From positions 89,339,501 through 89,403,500 of the forward strand of contig CM059586.1 of NCBI GenBank assembly GCA_030407085.1: a DNA stretch of 64,000 bases, written 5' to 3'. Positions 31,849 to 41,399 of this stretch are shown piece after piece. Position 1 is the first letter of the stretch. Every line of letters begins with the position of its first letter. The notes under the pieces are model-generated. The model was not told the DNA's origin and did not search any database. It worked only from the letters and a program-made list of their open reading frames with translations. This stretch comes from Trichopria drosophilae. Its lineage: Eukaryota > Arthropoda > Insecta > Hymenoptera > Diapriidae. Both the position numbers and the translations under genes were made by a program.

Positions 31849-33157
31849 TGAACCCATTAACGCCGGGAAGGACACATTTCCTACTTCAATTTCAATCAAG
31901 TAGTTCATATGAAAATTAATGTTCAAAAAAATTCAAATGTATGTGTCTTGGTATTTTCGAAATCGATAATTTCAATGGAATTGTCAAAATTGAGCGATCT
32001 TAATTATAAAATTAAATATAATGATTTAAATGTCAAAAAACGCAAAAAATCGGATATACTTTTTTATAAAACATTTTTTTCTCATAGAAAGAGTATTTGC
32101 CGGCAGAAAATTCTTTCGCTAAAGAAGAAGAAAATAGTTGTAGTATTAAAATATATTTTTTAAGTTTTAAAAAACTAACATCATGATCACAAAATGGCGA
32201 CCGCAGTGAGAATTTTCTTTTTAAAACTTAATAAAATTTTTTTCATGAAAAGTGCAAACTCCACAAAAAATATTGTGAGAACAAACGTTTCTTAAAATGT
32301 ATCAAAGAATATTCTCCATTTTTTTCAGAATGCGTTGATATAATTTGCTATTTTTCGAAAATTAAGAAAACCAAAATTGTGAAAAAAGTTATTTTAAAAA
32401 TCGAAAAAAATTGAGAGTAATCTTTGACTAATTCTGAAATATTTTTGTTCTGAGAAGATTTTCTTTAAAATCTATAGTTTTTGAGAAACAAAATTATTAA
32501 TCATTTCTAGATTTCAAGAATAATAATTTCTTTTGGCGAAAACTATAGACTTTAGACGAAATTTACTTAGAACAAAATTATCGTAGAATTTGTCAAAGAA
32601 TACACAAAAAATGTTTCAGATTTTTTAAACGACTTTTTAAAAAATTTCGGTTCTCCGAAAATTTAAAAAATAAAAAATGATATCAATATATTCCGAAAAA
32701 TTTTTGGCATACTCTTTGATACATTCTAAGACATTTTTATTCGTAGAAAATTTTGTCTAAAGTATAACTTTCATGAAAAAAATTTGCTAACATTTAACAA
32801 GAAATTACTCACTGACATTTTGTGATCACGATGTTATTTTGTTAATATTTTAAAAATATATCTTAATTCTACTATTATTAACTATTTTCTTTAACTTTAG
32901 TAACGAAATTTTGTGACCGAAAATATTGTTTCGATGAGAAAAAAATGTTTTATTCAAAAGTATAACCGATTTTTTGCGTTTTGTTTACATTTAAATCGCT
33001 ATATTTAATTTTCTAATTACGATAGTTCAATTTTGATAACGCCATTGAAAAGAGCAACCTTGTAAATAGTATAATTTTGTTGATGGTTGATTTTCATACG
33101 AAATACTTAATTGAAATTGAAGTGCAAAAAGTGTCCTTCACGGCGTTAATGGGTTAA
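31849..33157. mobile_element. piggyBac-like palindromic element, 1.3 kb (complete copy)
   Basis: The termini are CCCATTAACGCCGGGAAGGA (from 31853) and, inverted, TCCTTCACGGCGTTAATGGG (to 33153). They are flanked by TGAA (a one-base variant of TTAA) and TTAA at 33154-33157. The two halves are inverted copies along almost their whole length, meeting near 32500: shared blocks include TTCAATTTCAATCAAGTA, AAAACGCAAAAAATCGG, CATGATCACAAAATGGCGA and ATGTATCAAAGAATAT. It could fold into a hairpin with arms of about 650 nt. It encodes no transposase. Truncated relatives lie at about 1257-1760 and 62.6-63.43 kb. Confidence 0.75.
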
Positions 33158-33610
33158 GTTAACTTTTCTTTTAAAATATATTGTAGCATAAATGCAGTCA
33201 GTTTGATAATGAATCATCGCATCACTGTTGTGTACTATTTCGAAGTGTAAGTCATTACTCTAATGAAAATTATTATAATTTTTAAAAATCTAGTTGAATA
33301 GAGTTCAGTGAAGAAATTCCTTTGCTTTCTGAATTTCAAATAGTTTTTACAAAGTGTTATCAATTCATTTGTATCATATATTGAGCTATATACGTAATTA
33401 AGCACGAAATTTCATATTTAAAATAAGCAAATTAAGTTCATTTTTTCTTGATAATTTTTTGTTTTATTTTGTTCAAAATTGTACGGAAACGTTACAGTGG
33501 ACAAACAAATTTAAGAGTAAAAAAGTATTAATTTAAGAGAAGGTTTTTACATTATTTAGGGGTTCCAATGCAATTAAGTTCATGATTTTTTAAAATAAAT
33601 TTTAAAAAAT

Positions 33611-34157
33611 ATCAGAATGCATAATTGATTGGAAATTTATCAAGGGTTTTAAGTATATGATAATTTTCTTGATTTTTGTTTCACATTGAACATTTTTTTT
33701 ATGGAATCTATTTTTTGTGTATATTTTTTGTGATTATTGTAGTCAAATTAGTATTTCTTATGAAAAGAAAATTATTATAAATATAATAAACATTTTTCAA
33801 ATTTATTATAATTTAAACATTTGTGTCTATTCTTACAAATAAAATAATACAAATTCATTTTAAAATATTCATTAAATAACTTTATAATTTTAGTATGGTT
33901 TACTTCATATTTATCCGATGATTCAATTATGGAGTTATTCAGAAGCAAAGTATTTTTGAAAATATAACTTTTAAAACAATCGAATCATCACGCTAATCAA
34001 AGAATGTGCTATAACTTTCGTCAGAAGACTTTCTATTTCTTAAATCCTTTGTTTTAGATTGCACTTTCTGCATGACTAATATTTCGGCTGTAAACAAAAA
34101 CAGAAAATTCTCATATACTTAAAACTCTTGATAAACCAATCAATTATGCATTCTGAT
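33611..34157. mobile_element. palindromic element, ATCAGAATGCATAATTGATTGG ends
   Basis: The left sequence ATCAGAATGCATAATTGATT, then TTATCAAGGGTTTTAAGTAT, is found in reverse complement at 34095-34157. The interior is AT-rich and loses symmetry. A further partial repeat of the left end (GAATTGATTGGAAATTTTCC) lies just outside at about 34188. Confidence 0.6.
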
Positions 34158-34169
34158 ACTTTATTTTAA

Positions 34170-34700
34170 TTTATTTTCGATAGAATTGATTGGAAATTTT
34201 CCAAGGAATCCATATTTGGGTTCAGATTTCTTCTCAGAGCCGCGCATGCGCAAAAATGCGAGAAAACTAGGACAAAACATTGAAAAAATTGAATGTTCAC
34301 GCTATTTTAAAAATATAGCAAAAAACTAAAAAGAAAAACAGATCACTTGTATAATCATTTACTTCATACAAATTATGTACTTTTAACTATCTTTCCTGAA
34401 GATTTGAGCCAAATCGAAATAGGAATTTTTAAGTTATGAATTTTTAATGAAAAAGTCGTTTTTTCGATCTACTGTTCACGCGTTAAACTTTAGGTTAAGT
34501 CGTAAATCGGACTGAATTTATTGGCAAATTTCCACCAATCGATTTGCACTATTTAAATATTTTTTTACTAAAAATCACGGTTTTTAGAGCAAAAATGAGT
34601 TTTTAAAATTGAAAAAATTTTAAAGAGACTTCTATAAGAAATAAAGTTTTGAAATTTTACCTCGACACATATTTCATATTTTTCAATGTAGAAAACACCA
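34170..34700. other. unannotated stretch
   Basis: AT-rich, contains GAGCCGCGCATGCGCAAAAA at about 34238 as an isolated CpG-rich word. No element ends. Confidence 0.35.
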
Positions 34701-35023
34701 GTAAAATTGGGTGCACCTTAAAAACGTAACAAATCACAAAACAGACACTTCAAAAACCAGACCTTTCAAAAAGCAGTTATTCAAAAACTAGACATTTAAA
34801 AAAATAGAGATTAAAAAACGAGACATTTAAAAAAAACGACTTTCAAAATATGAGTGCATTTTTTTCAATGTCTTGTTTTTTAAATGTCTGGCTTTGTAAT
34901 ATCTTTTTTTGAAATGTCTGGTTTGTGAATCTCTGTTTTTTAAAATGTCTGTTTTTTTAATGTCAGGTTTTTGAAGTATTTGTTTTGTGATTTGTTGGAT
35001 TTTTGAGGTGCACCTGTAAAATT
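34701..35023. mobile_element. hAT-like MITE with minisatellite arms (copy 2)
   Basis: The element at 34709-35015 is flanked by identical 8-bp sequences GTAAAATT (34701-34708 and 35016-35023). Ends: GGGTGCACCTTAAAAA at the left and TTTTTGAGGTGCACC at the right. The arms are degenerate repeats of a roughly 15-bp unit (CAAAAAACAGACATTT and its complement), as in the copy at 3384. The Lys/Arg/Asn-rich minus frame of 95 codons is a translation of these repeats. Confidence 0.8.
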
Positions 35024-35082
35024 TCAGACAAATCGAAGAACCGCGACCTCGAAGTGTTATATTTTGATGCACCTTATGCATT

Positions 35083-35500
35083 CTAAATATTACGGTATTT
35101 ATTGCAAAATACATTGCACTCTGTGTGTGGCAATTTCCCTAACAAAAATGTACACCGTAATGATACTGGCCGGAGTAGATGATGGTAAAATGATATACAA
35201 GGAAATGCATTTACAAAAATATAACATCGGCGGAGTTGCACACGTGCGAGTTTGTGTTTGTGTATCCGATACTCTAGGAAGCGCGAGTGCAACAGGATGC
35301 AAGTGGGCCGAGCGCGTGGCGCGCCATTATCTCCGGTCCTGAGTCTCGGGTCTTGTTGCAACGAGACGGCCACCGTCGCAGCCGTCGGGACCTTCGATTT
35401 ATGGCTCATGGTCCCGCGATTTGCACTGCTCCGGCAGTATGCAGTGCCGGAATACATGTGCTTGATCTACCTCGAAATGACGATTTCTTAAAGAAAATTA
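35083..35500. other. CpG-rich islet with overlapping frames
   Basis: From about 35225 to 35500 CpG density is high (CGAGCGCGTGGCGCGCC, GGCCACCGTCGCAGCCGTCG). Open frames of 79-124 codons occur in four registers on both strands, a composition effect. None has a recognised domain. A promoter/5' exon or a short unmethylated CpG island is the simplest guess. Confidence 0.3.
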
Positions 35501-35702
35501 CGCGGCCGTGGCATACATTTATCAAAATTCATTGCTTCATACTTCGCAAATGTTCATTTTTCACATGTTTAATTTTTAAGCAAAAAAAAAACATTTTAGT
35601 AATATTTTCTCAAACATTCAAGATGCTGTAAACTTAAAACTATTTAAAGGTATAAGAAAAAGTCAGAAAACACCATGAATGATCTTATCATTACAAATAA
35701 TA

Positions 35703-35893
35703 GCCCAAACAACCAAAAGACATCTTAAAGAGCTCTTTATGAAGTCTTAAAAATAGTAAGATGTCTTAAATATTTATCAGAAAGAGCTCTTAAAGTAATC
35801 ATTAAGAAAACTTATGCGTCGATTTTACGTGCTCTATAAGATCTCTCAAGTACGAGGTCTAAGAAAAGAGGGCTTATTTGAGAGCTTTGACAG
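35703..35893 (+). repeat. local repeat A, intact copy
   Basis: Starts CCCAAACAACCAAAAGACAT and continues through the palindromic words AAGAGCTCTTT and AAGATGTCTT to GAGGTCTAAGAAAAGAG. A second copy begins at 36012 and is split by the Foldback-type element. In this copy the corresponding site reads AAGTAATCATTAAGAAAACT without insertion, giving an empty-site reference. Confidence 0.7.
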
Positions 35894-36105
35894 ATAAGAT
35901 AAATAATATAAATGAAAAGCAAATTTCAGAAAATTATAGATTCTATTTTTGTACCTAATTATTAATTTATATACTTTTTACTTGAGTTCCTTTTTACCGT
36001 TCGTATAGTTACCCAAACAGCCAAAAGACATCTTGAAGAGCTCTTTAAAAAGTCTTAAAAATTGTAAGATGTCTTAAGTACTTATAAAAAAGAGCTCTTA
36101 AAGTA

Positions 36106-37397
36106 GTCTTTAAGATGACGCTGAAGCTAGCAGCAGATTCCCAGCAGCAGATTCGGCGGAGCAGTGGTTCTCATTGATCCAAAGTATATCGTAATTATAT
36201 GAGGATCGGTGATAACTATCGGTCCACAATTTTTACCATATCGTCTATACAACACTAACAATCGAATAATAATAAAAAAGTTAGGAAAAATTCATATAAA
36301 CCAGGGAATTGTTTAAACAATTTTTAAACAAGATGTGCTGCTGGGAAAACGGAGATAAGTCCACGTCTGTAATTCTTTTTATACGTCCTACACGACATTA
36401 GAAATCGATTACACAAAGTGAAAAAAATTAACAAAAATGCGTACGGCCTGTAGAATTGTTTAAATAATCTATAAACAACATCTGCTGCTGGGAAAACAGA
36501 GATATGTCCACGTCTGTAATTCTTTTTATACGTCCTATCCGACATTAGAAATCGATTACACAAAGTGAAAAAAATTAACAAAAATGCGTACGGCCTGTAG
36601 AATTGTTTAAATAATCTATAAACAACATCTGCTGCTGGGAAAACAGAGATATGTCCACGTCTGTAATTCTTTTTATACGTCCTATACGACATTAGAAATC
36701 GATTACACAAAGTGAAAAAAATTAACAAAAATGCGTACGGCCTGTAGAATTGTTTAAATAATCTATAAACAATATCTGCTGCTGGGAAAACGGAGACAGG
36801 TCCACGTCTGTAATTCTTTTTACACTAACCGATTCTATCAAGTGAAATAATGTAACAAAAATGCATACAGCCTACCGAATTGTTTGAACAATCCTCAAAC
36901 AATGGCCTATTGCATATCGACACGTGTACGTACGTATGTGTGTGTATGAGTAACTAATGTCGTATAGGACGTATAAAAATATTTACATACGTGGACATAT
37001 CTCCGTTTTCCCAGCAGCAGATATTGTTTATAGATTATTTAAACAATTCTACAAGGCCGTACGCATTTTTGTTAATTTTTTTCACTTTGTGTAATCGACT
37101 ACTAATGTTGTAGGGATCATGTAAATAGAATTACAGAGGTGGACATGTCCCCGTTTTGCCAGCAGCACATCTTGTTTAAAAATTGTTTAAACAATTCCCT
37201 GGTTTATATGAATTTTTCCTAACTTTTTTATTATTATTCGATTATTAGTGTTGTATAGACGATATGGTAAAAATTGTGGACCGATAGTTATCACCGATCC
37301 TCATATAATTACGATATACTTTGGATCAATGAGAACCACTGCTCCGCCGAATCTGCTGCTGGGAATCTGCTGCTAGCTTCAGCGTCATGTCTTTAAG
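36106..37397. mobile_element. Foldback/MULE-type element with internal 147-bp repeats
   Basis: The element spans 36115-37388 (1274 bp), with GTCTTTAAG duplicated at 36106-36114 and 37389-37397. A 9-bp TSD is characteristic of Foldback elements of the Mutator (MULE) superfamily. Its long terminal inverted repeats begin ATGACGCTGAAGCTAGCAGC and stay highly similar for over 200 bp (GGATCGGTGATAACTATCGG, CCAGGGAATTGTTTAAACAA blocks). The inner part holds direct repeats of 147 bp on the left and an inverted partial unit on the right (about 36955-37160). No transposase. The near-identity of the arms suggests relatively recent activity. Confidence 0.85.
36324..36870 (-). repeat. 147-bp tandem repeats inside the Foldback element
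   Basis: The word ACAAAAATGCGTACGGCCTG starts at 36431, 36578 and 36725 (exactly 147 bp apart). A shortened, diverged unit follows 130 bp later (ACAAAAATGCATACAGCC, 36855). Because 147 is a multiple of three, the minus strand stays open for 134 codons as a 49-residue repeat (TYKKNYRRGHISVFPAADVV ...). There is no evidence that this is expressed. It is more likely an artefact of exact repetition. Confidence 0.8.
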
Positions 37398-37468
37398 AAG
37401 ACTTATGTGTCGATTTTAAGAGCTCAATAAGACCTCTCAAATATGAGGTCTCAGAAAAGATGTTTTAT

Positions 37469-37700
37469 TCGAAAAATTCGGAAAAAAGTCAGTGTATTCT
37501 CTCATGAATTCTAAGAGATTTTTGTTGTTTGCATTTTTTCCAAAACTTGATAGTTTTCCAGAAAAAAAAAATTGTAAGCTATAATATTTGAATTTCATTT
37601 CCTCGAAAACTATCAGCTTTTATAAAAAATGCAAAAAACAAAATACTCTAAGAGTTCATGAGAGAATACATTAACTTTTTTCCAAATTTTTCGAAAATAA
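37469..37700. repeat. palindrome, AAAACTATCA / TGATAGTTTT core
   Basis: TTCGGAAAAAAGTCAGTGTA, TCTCTCATGAATTCTAAGAG and TTGATAGTTTTCC on the left are answered in reverse complement on the right up to 37697. Related blocks appear at 1680-1740 and 62728-62891. Confidence 0.6.
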
Positions 37701-37709
37701 ATTACAATT

Positions 37710-39000
37710 TTGAAAAAAAAAAAATAGAAAATAATGTTCAATCAACAACATTGGATTCGTAATCCATGACCCTAAGAACCCTCGACATGATTGATGAAGT
37801 GGCTTCTACAGTATAATATCAATGAATTCAATAATAATTGTATCCAGGTTGAAAATTAAACAATTTTTTAACAATAATGTTTTTAAATATTGTGTCTATG
37901 TGTTTTATTCATTTCTTTAGGTTCTCCTTATTTTATAGGACTAGAATCAATATTTTTTTTTCATGAAACCTTGATTCTCAATTGTTATTTTTTGAGAGAA
38001 TCAACCAAATCACTTTAATTAGTCGAAAAATACTATAGTCGAAAATTTTAATTAAACTTCTTGAACAAAAAAATGAAAAGAATAGATAAAATTTTTTTGC
38101 GGTAGTGCAAAGACGAGATCAAATTTCTATTTCGTAAAATCGTCATCGGTATAAACAATGTTAAAACGTACATAACTTCCGGTTCTGTTATGCAAAAACC
38201 TACCTGGTGAAAGATGCACATTTCGTAACAAACATCATGCATCAGAGAAAGGAAAGAAATTTCACGTTAGATCACTCGGTTGCAAAAGTGTCATAACTGC
38301 TTGATTCATTAATAAATCACGCGTAAACACCCGTCTAATTAACTTAATTAATTGATGATGAAGTTTGTGTCATTCCCATCACGCGGATATGAAAGACAGG
38401 GAAGTGTTTTAGCAAACGCTAATGATTTGTTACTTAAACATGTGATGCAATGCACTCGCTATTTCATGAAAATGAATACTTGGAGGTCCTCGGTATTACC
38501 TTCTACTACATCTCAAAATCTAATTTGGGCAATACGCCCAAAAGACATTCTGGTTGAAAAAATACTGTAGTAAAATATAACCATTTTAGTTTCAGTTTGT
38601 TTGTTAATTGTAAATAGAATTATTTAAATAAAATAATTACCTGAAAGTCATTTGGAAAAAATTACTTAAACGGATGATATTTGGGCTCTGAGTGGACGTT
38701 GAACCTACAAGTTAGGTGATTCCCGACAGTACTAATTATTACGGAACATAACACACTAAAAGTACTTTGACTACAGTTTAATAACAGAACCCCATGCAGC
38801 AATAAATACTTCCTGAATACTCACTTTCCAAATATTATCCAACAAGCACTCGTCGCAACTTATCCACTCTACCGACAATCTCGCAGGCCACTTGGAACGT
38901 TAAAAAGTAAAAACAAATTCAAATCAGGACCAAATTTAATTCGTTTATTCCAAATATAAAAATCAAATTTTTTACCTGTCGAATCCGCTTTGGATCTGAT
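37710..39000. other. unannotated stretch
   Basis: No element boundaries seen. A 72-codon ATG frame at 38352-38570 (+) has mixed composition (SFPSRGYERQGSVLANAND) but no recognised domain. Confidence 0.3.
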
Positions 39001-39012
39001 TATTCATTAATG

Positions 39013-39268
39013 ACACAGGACCACAAAAAAAATTTTTTGGAGTTTCCTTTAATCAGAGGTAGTGGATCTTATAGATTTTGGGTCGCTGAAAACGAATCCG
39101 TTGCCCGATTTGGCCCATCACGTCAGGTTTTTCGAAAATCCGGAAATTGAAATTAGTGGCCCAAATAAAAAAAAGGGCTACGGATTCGTTTTCAGCGACC
39201 CAAAATCTATAAGATCCACTACCTCTGATTAAAAGAAACTCCCAACAAATTTTTTTTTGGTCCTGTGT
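39013..39268. mobile_element. ACACAGGACC-family MITE, short version
   Basis: A 256-bp palindrome. Both ends read ACACAGGACCA followed by poly-A/T, then TTAATCAGAGGTAGTGGATC, TTATAGATTTTGGGTCGCTG and AAAACGAATCCGT before a short centre (about 39105-39175). The arms are roughly 110 bp and nearly identical. Non-coding. It shares ends with the 1.35-kb element at 6838-8185. Confidence 0.8.
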
Positions 39269-39891
39269 AATTAAGTGTCTTAGTTGCTACAAAATTTATG
39301 GACACTCATCACATCACATCAGCCCTCAGCCGTCTATTTTAAATGTGGTTAAGAATTAGAGTATAAAAATTTATTTTCCCGCGATTCAACGTATATATTC
39401 GGATTCATTTCCACCATACCAATTAAAAAATTGTACGTTTTAGTTCAATGTCCACAATAGTGGGCATTTCCCACGAGGGAAAATACTGAAAATGAGAATG
39501 AAGGAAGTATAATTTGAGATTCATCAGGTAACCTAAGTTTCAAACGTTTTAAGATAAGTGTTTAACTAAATTCTGGTAATCGTAAAATGGAGAACAAGTC
39601 GTGCATTATGTCATAAGTGAACTGAAAACCAAGAAATGAGCTATTGACAATTTTCTGTTGGGTACTAAAGAGAGAAGCTGATCAGAGTAAGAAACATTTT
39701 TGGGATTTTAGGTAGCTATGTTTTGCAATTTTGTTGAAATTCTGGAACTGTTCCAGCTACACGGACTTACTAAATGCAGGCATTAATTATTAGGCATTAA
39801 ACCACAATTGTTCCTAAATTCATTCTACATATTAAAGTAAATTTATTACATTTCACTTTAAATATTTGGTAATGTTTGGGTTAGAGGAGGG

Positions 39892-40079
39892 TGGGGCAGA
39901 CTGTGACACTTTAAAGTCAATTTAAAATATATTACAACCTGCAAATACTCATTTTTATAACGCTAATCAATAGTGTGAATATTTAAGTTAATAAAATAGC
40001 AAAGATATGCATAAAAAATAACGTTTTTCAATAAAAATATTCATTTTTTTTTTATTTGGTTTTGTCACAGTCTGCCCCA
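39892..40079. mobile_element. inverted-repeat element, TGGGGCAGACTGTGACA ends
   Basis: A perfect 17-bp inverted repeat, TGGGGCAGACTGTGACA at 39892-39908 and its complement at 40063-40079, bounds an AT-rich 154-bp core. Related words continue outside: CTGTGGGGTACATTGTGAC (40136-40154) is answered by GTCACAATGAACCCCACA (40401-40418). GTGTCACAGTGTCACTCTCCC lies at about 40757-40777. The whole 39.89-40.78 kb block thus appears to be nested inverted copies of one terminal sequence. Confidence 0.6.
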
Positions 40080-40941
40080 TACGTGGGGTAGTTGTGCATA
40101 GCTGTGGGGTCAGGTGTGACAGGTAATAATTTATACTGTGGGGTACATTGTGACGTATGATGTAAGGCAGGAAAATAATTTTTTTAAATACATTATGATG
40201 TTATAATAATGATTTTTACAATTATATTTTATTATTAATTTTATACTTATAAAATCTTTATCAAAATAATAATAACGCATTTTTTATCTTATTTACTTAC
40301 TTATTCGTTACAAATTCACTTTTAATCAAAGCGAACATTTTTGTTACATTTTGTATTTAATTCCAAGCAGGTTATGTCACACACTGCACCACAATTCTGT
40401 GTCACAATGAACCCCACATGATGATTTTTACAATTTTCATTAAATTTTAAGAAATTTAATATTTTTAGGTTAATTTTTTAATTCGATTATTGCCTTTGAT
40501 TATTCTATTATTCAGTTGATGTCTTACTAAATATACAGAAAAAATGTATGTAAATTTATGACAAAAGGAAATTTAGACAAAAAGGTTACTTTAGATACCT
40601 CGAAACTCATATTTATCTATTACTCGCCACCACCCAAAACCCCGTTATTTTTACGTTTTTCTGATTGGCAGTGATAACCTTAACATTATACAAAAATATT
40701 GGATTTTTTCGGTGCACAGGTTTCGAGAAATTTTGAGTGGAACAGTGTGCCTCGTGTCACAGTGTCACTCTCCCGTATTCAAACTACAGATTCTGATTCA
40801 ACACATCATTTTACAAACAGGTAGGTATAGGCTTTTTTATAAGTTCAGAACACCTTATCATTTTTACGTATAAATTGTATATTACATCCTAAATGTATAA
40901 TTCTGGTAAAATATCTATTTCCCAATGGCGATTTCTATTTT

Positions 40942-41352
40942 TTAAACAAAAAAGTTTGCGGTTTCGATCTCTCTACTTGAATAAAACAAACTTTTTTTTT
41001 TAAAACCATTATAAGGAAATCTAATCGGACGATCGAACGAGCTTCGGCATGCCCTCGCGGCAAAAGCTCGAGGGACCGGCGAGATGAAAGTCTGAGGCTG
41101 GAAGTCCGGGTCCAGGTGTGCCAGCGAAAAATCGCGAACCGGTTCACGATCCGTTCGATTCACGCCCAGAAAGAAATGCAAGTTCCGGCTGATGGCCGAC
41201 CGATCTGCCTCTTGTGGCATCGTGTAAGCGGTTGCATTCTCTTGGTACATTATCTCTTTCCCTCTCGTCACAAACAGCACCATTGAAATTCGTATCCTGA
41301 AACACCAACTTGAATCTATGCAAAAATTGCATGGCAATTTTGTAACTTTCAC
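40942..41352 (-). CDS. exon-like frame in GC-richer patch, unknown product
   Basis: 136 codons open; the first codon is GTG and the first ATG lies about 24 codons in. The middle has good composition (FFLGVNRTDREPVRDFSLAH, LDPDFQPQTFISPVPRAFAA). An alternative overlapping frame (41144-41332) begins just before a TTGGTGTTTCAG acceptor-like site. No domain is recognised. If a gene lies here it is on the minus strand, but GC content alone could explain the open frames. Confidence 0.2.
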   Translation of the reverse strand: MKVTKLPCNFCIDSSWCFRIRISMVLFVTRGKEIMYQENATAYTMPQEADRSAISRNLHFFLGVNRTDREPVRDFSLAHLDPDFQPQTFISPVPRAFAARACRSSFDRPIRFPYNGFKKKSLFYSSREIETANFFV

Positions 41353-41399
41353 TTGACTCTAAACTGTTGCCTTACAAAATCCGTAACAGTAAAATCCTA

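Larger units (their letters stand above)
36012..37465 (+). repeat. local repeat A, copy split by a transposon
   Basis: The left part is 36012-36114 and the right part about 37389-37465 (resumes GTCTTTAAGAAGACTTATGT and ends AGGTCTCAGAAAAGATG). Joining the parts across one GTCTTTAAG gives the same order and spacing as the intact copy at 35703. Confidence 0.7.

Noticed and set aside
31909..32163. 84-codon lysine-rich frame
   Set aside because: Lies in the left arm of the 1.3-kb piggyBac-like palindrome; low-complexity and not kept in the right arm.
34827..35114. Lys/Arg/Asn-rich 95-codon frame
   Set aside because: Translation of the roughly 15-bp minisatellite arms of the hAT-like MITE.
36324..36728. 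134-codon minus-strand open frame as a gene
   Set aside because: It is the translation of three exact 147-bp tandem repeats inside a Foldback-type element. Openness follows from the repeat length being divisible by three.
35703..37465. LTR retrotransposon with the two repeat A copies as LTRs
   Set aside because: The copies are about 190 bp, lack TG...CA ends, primer-binding site and gag/pol. The interior between them is short, and the large insert lies within the second copy instead.
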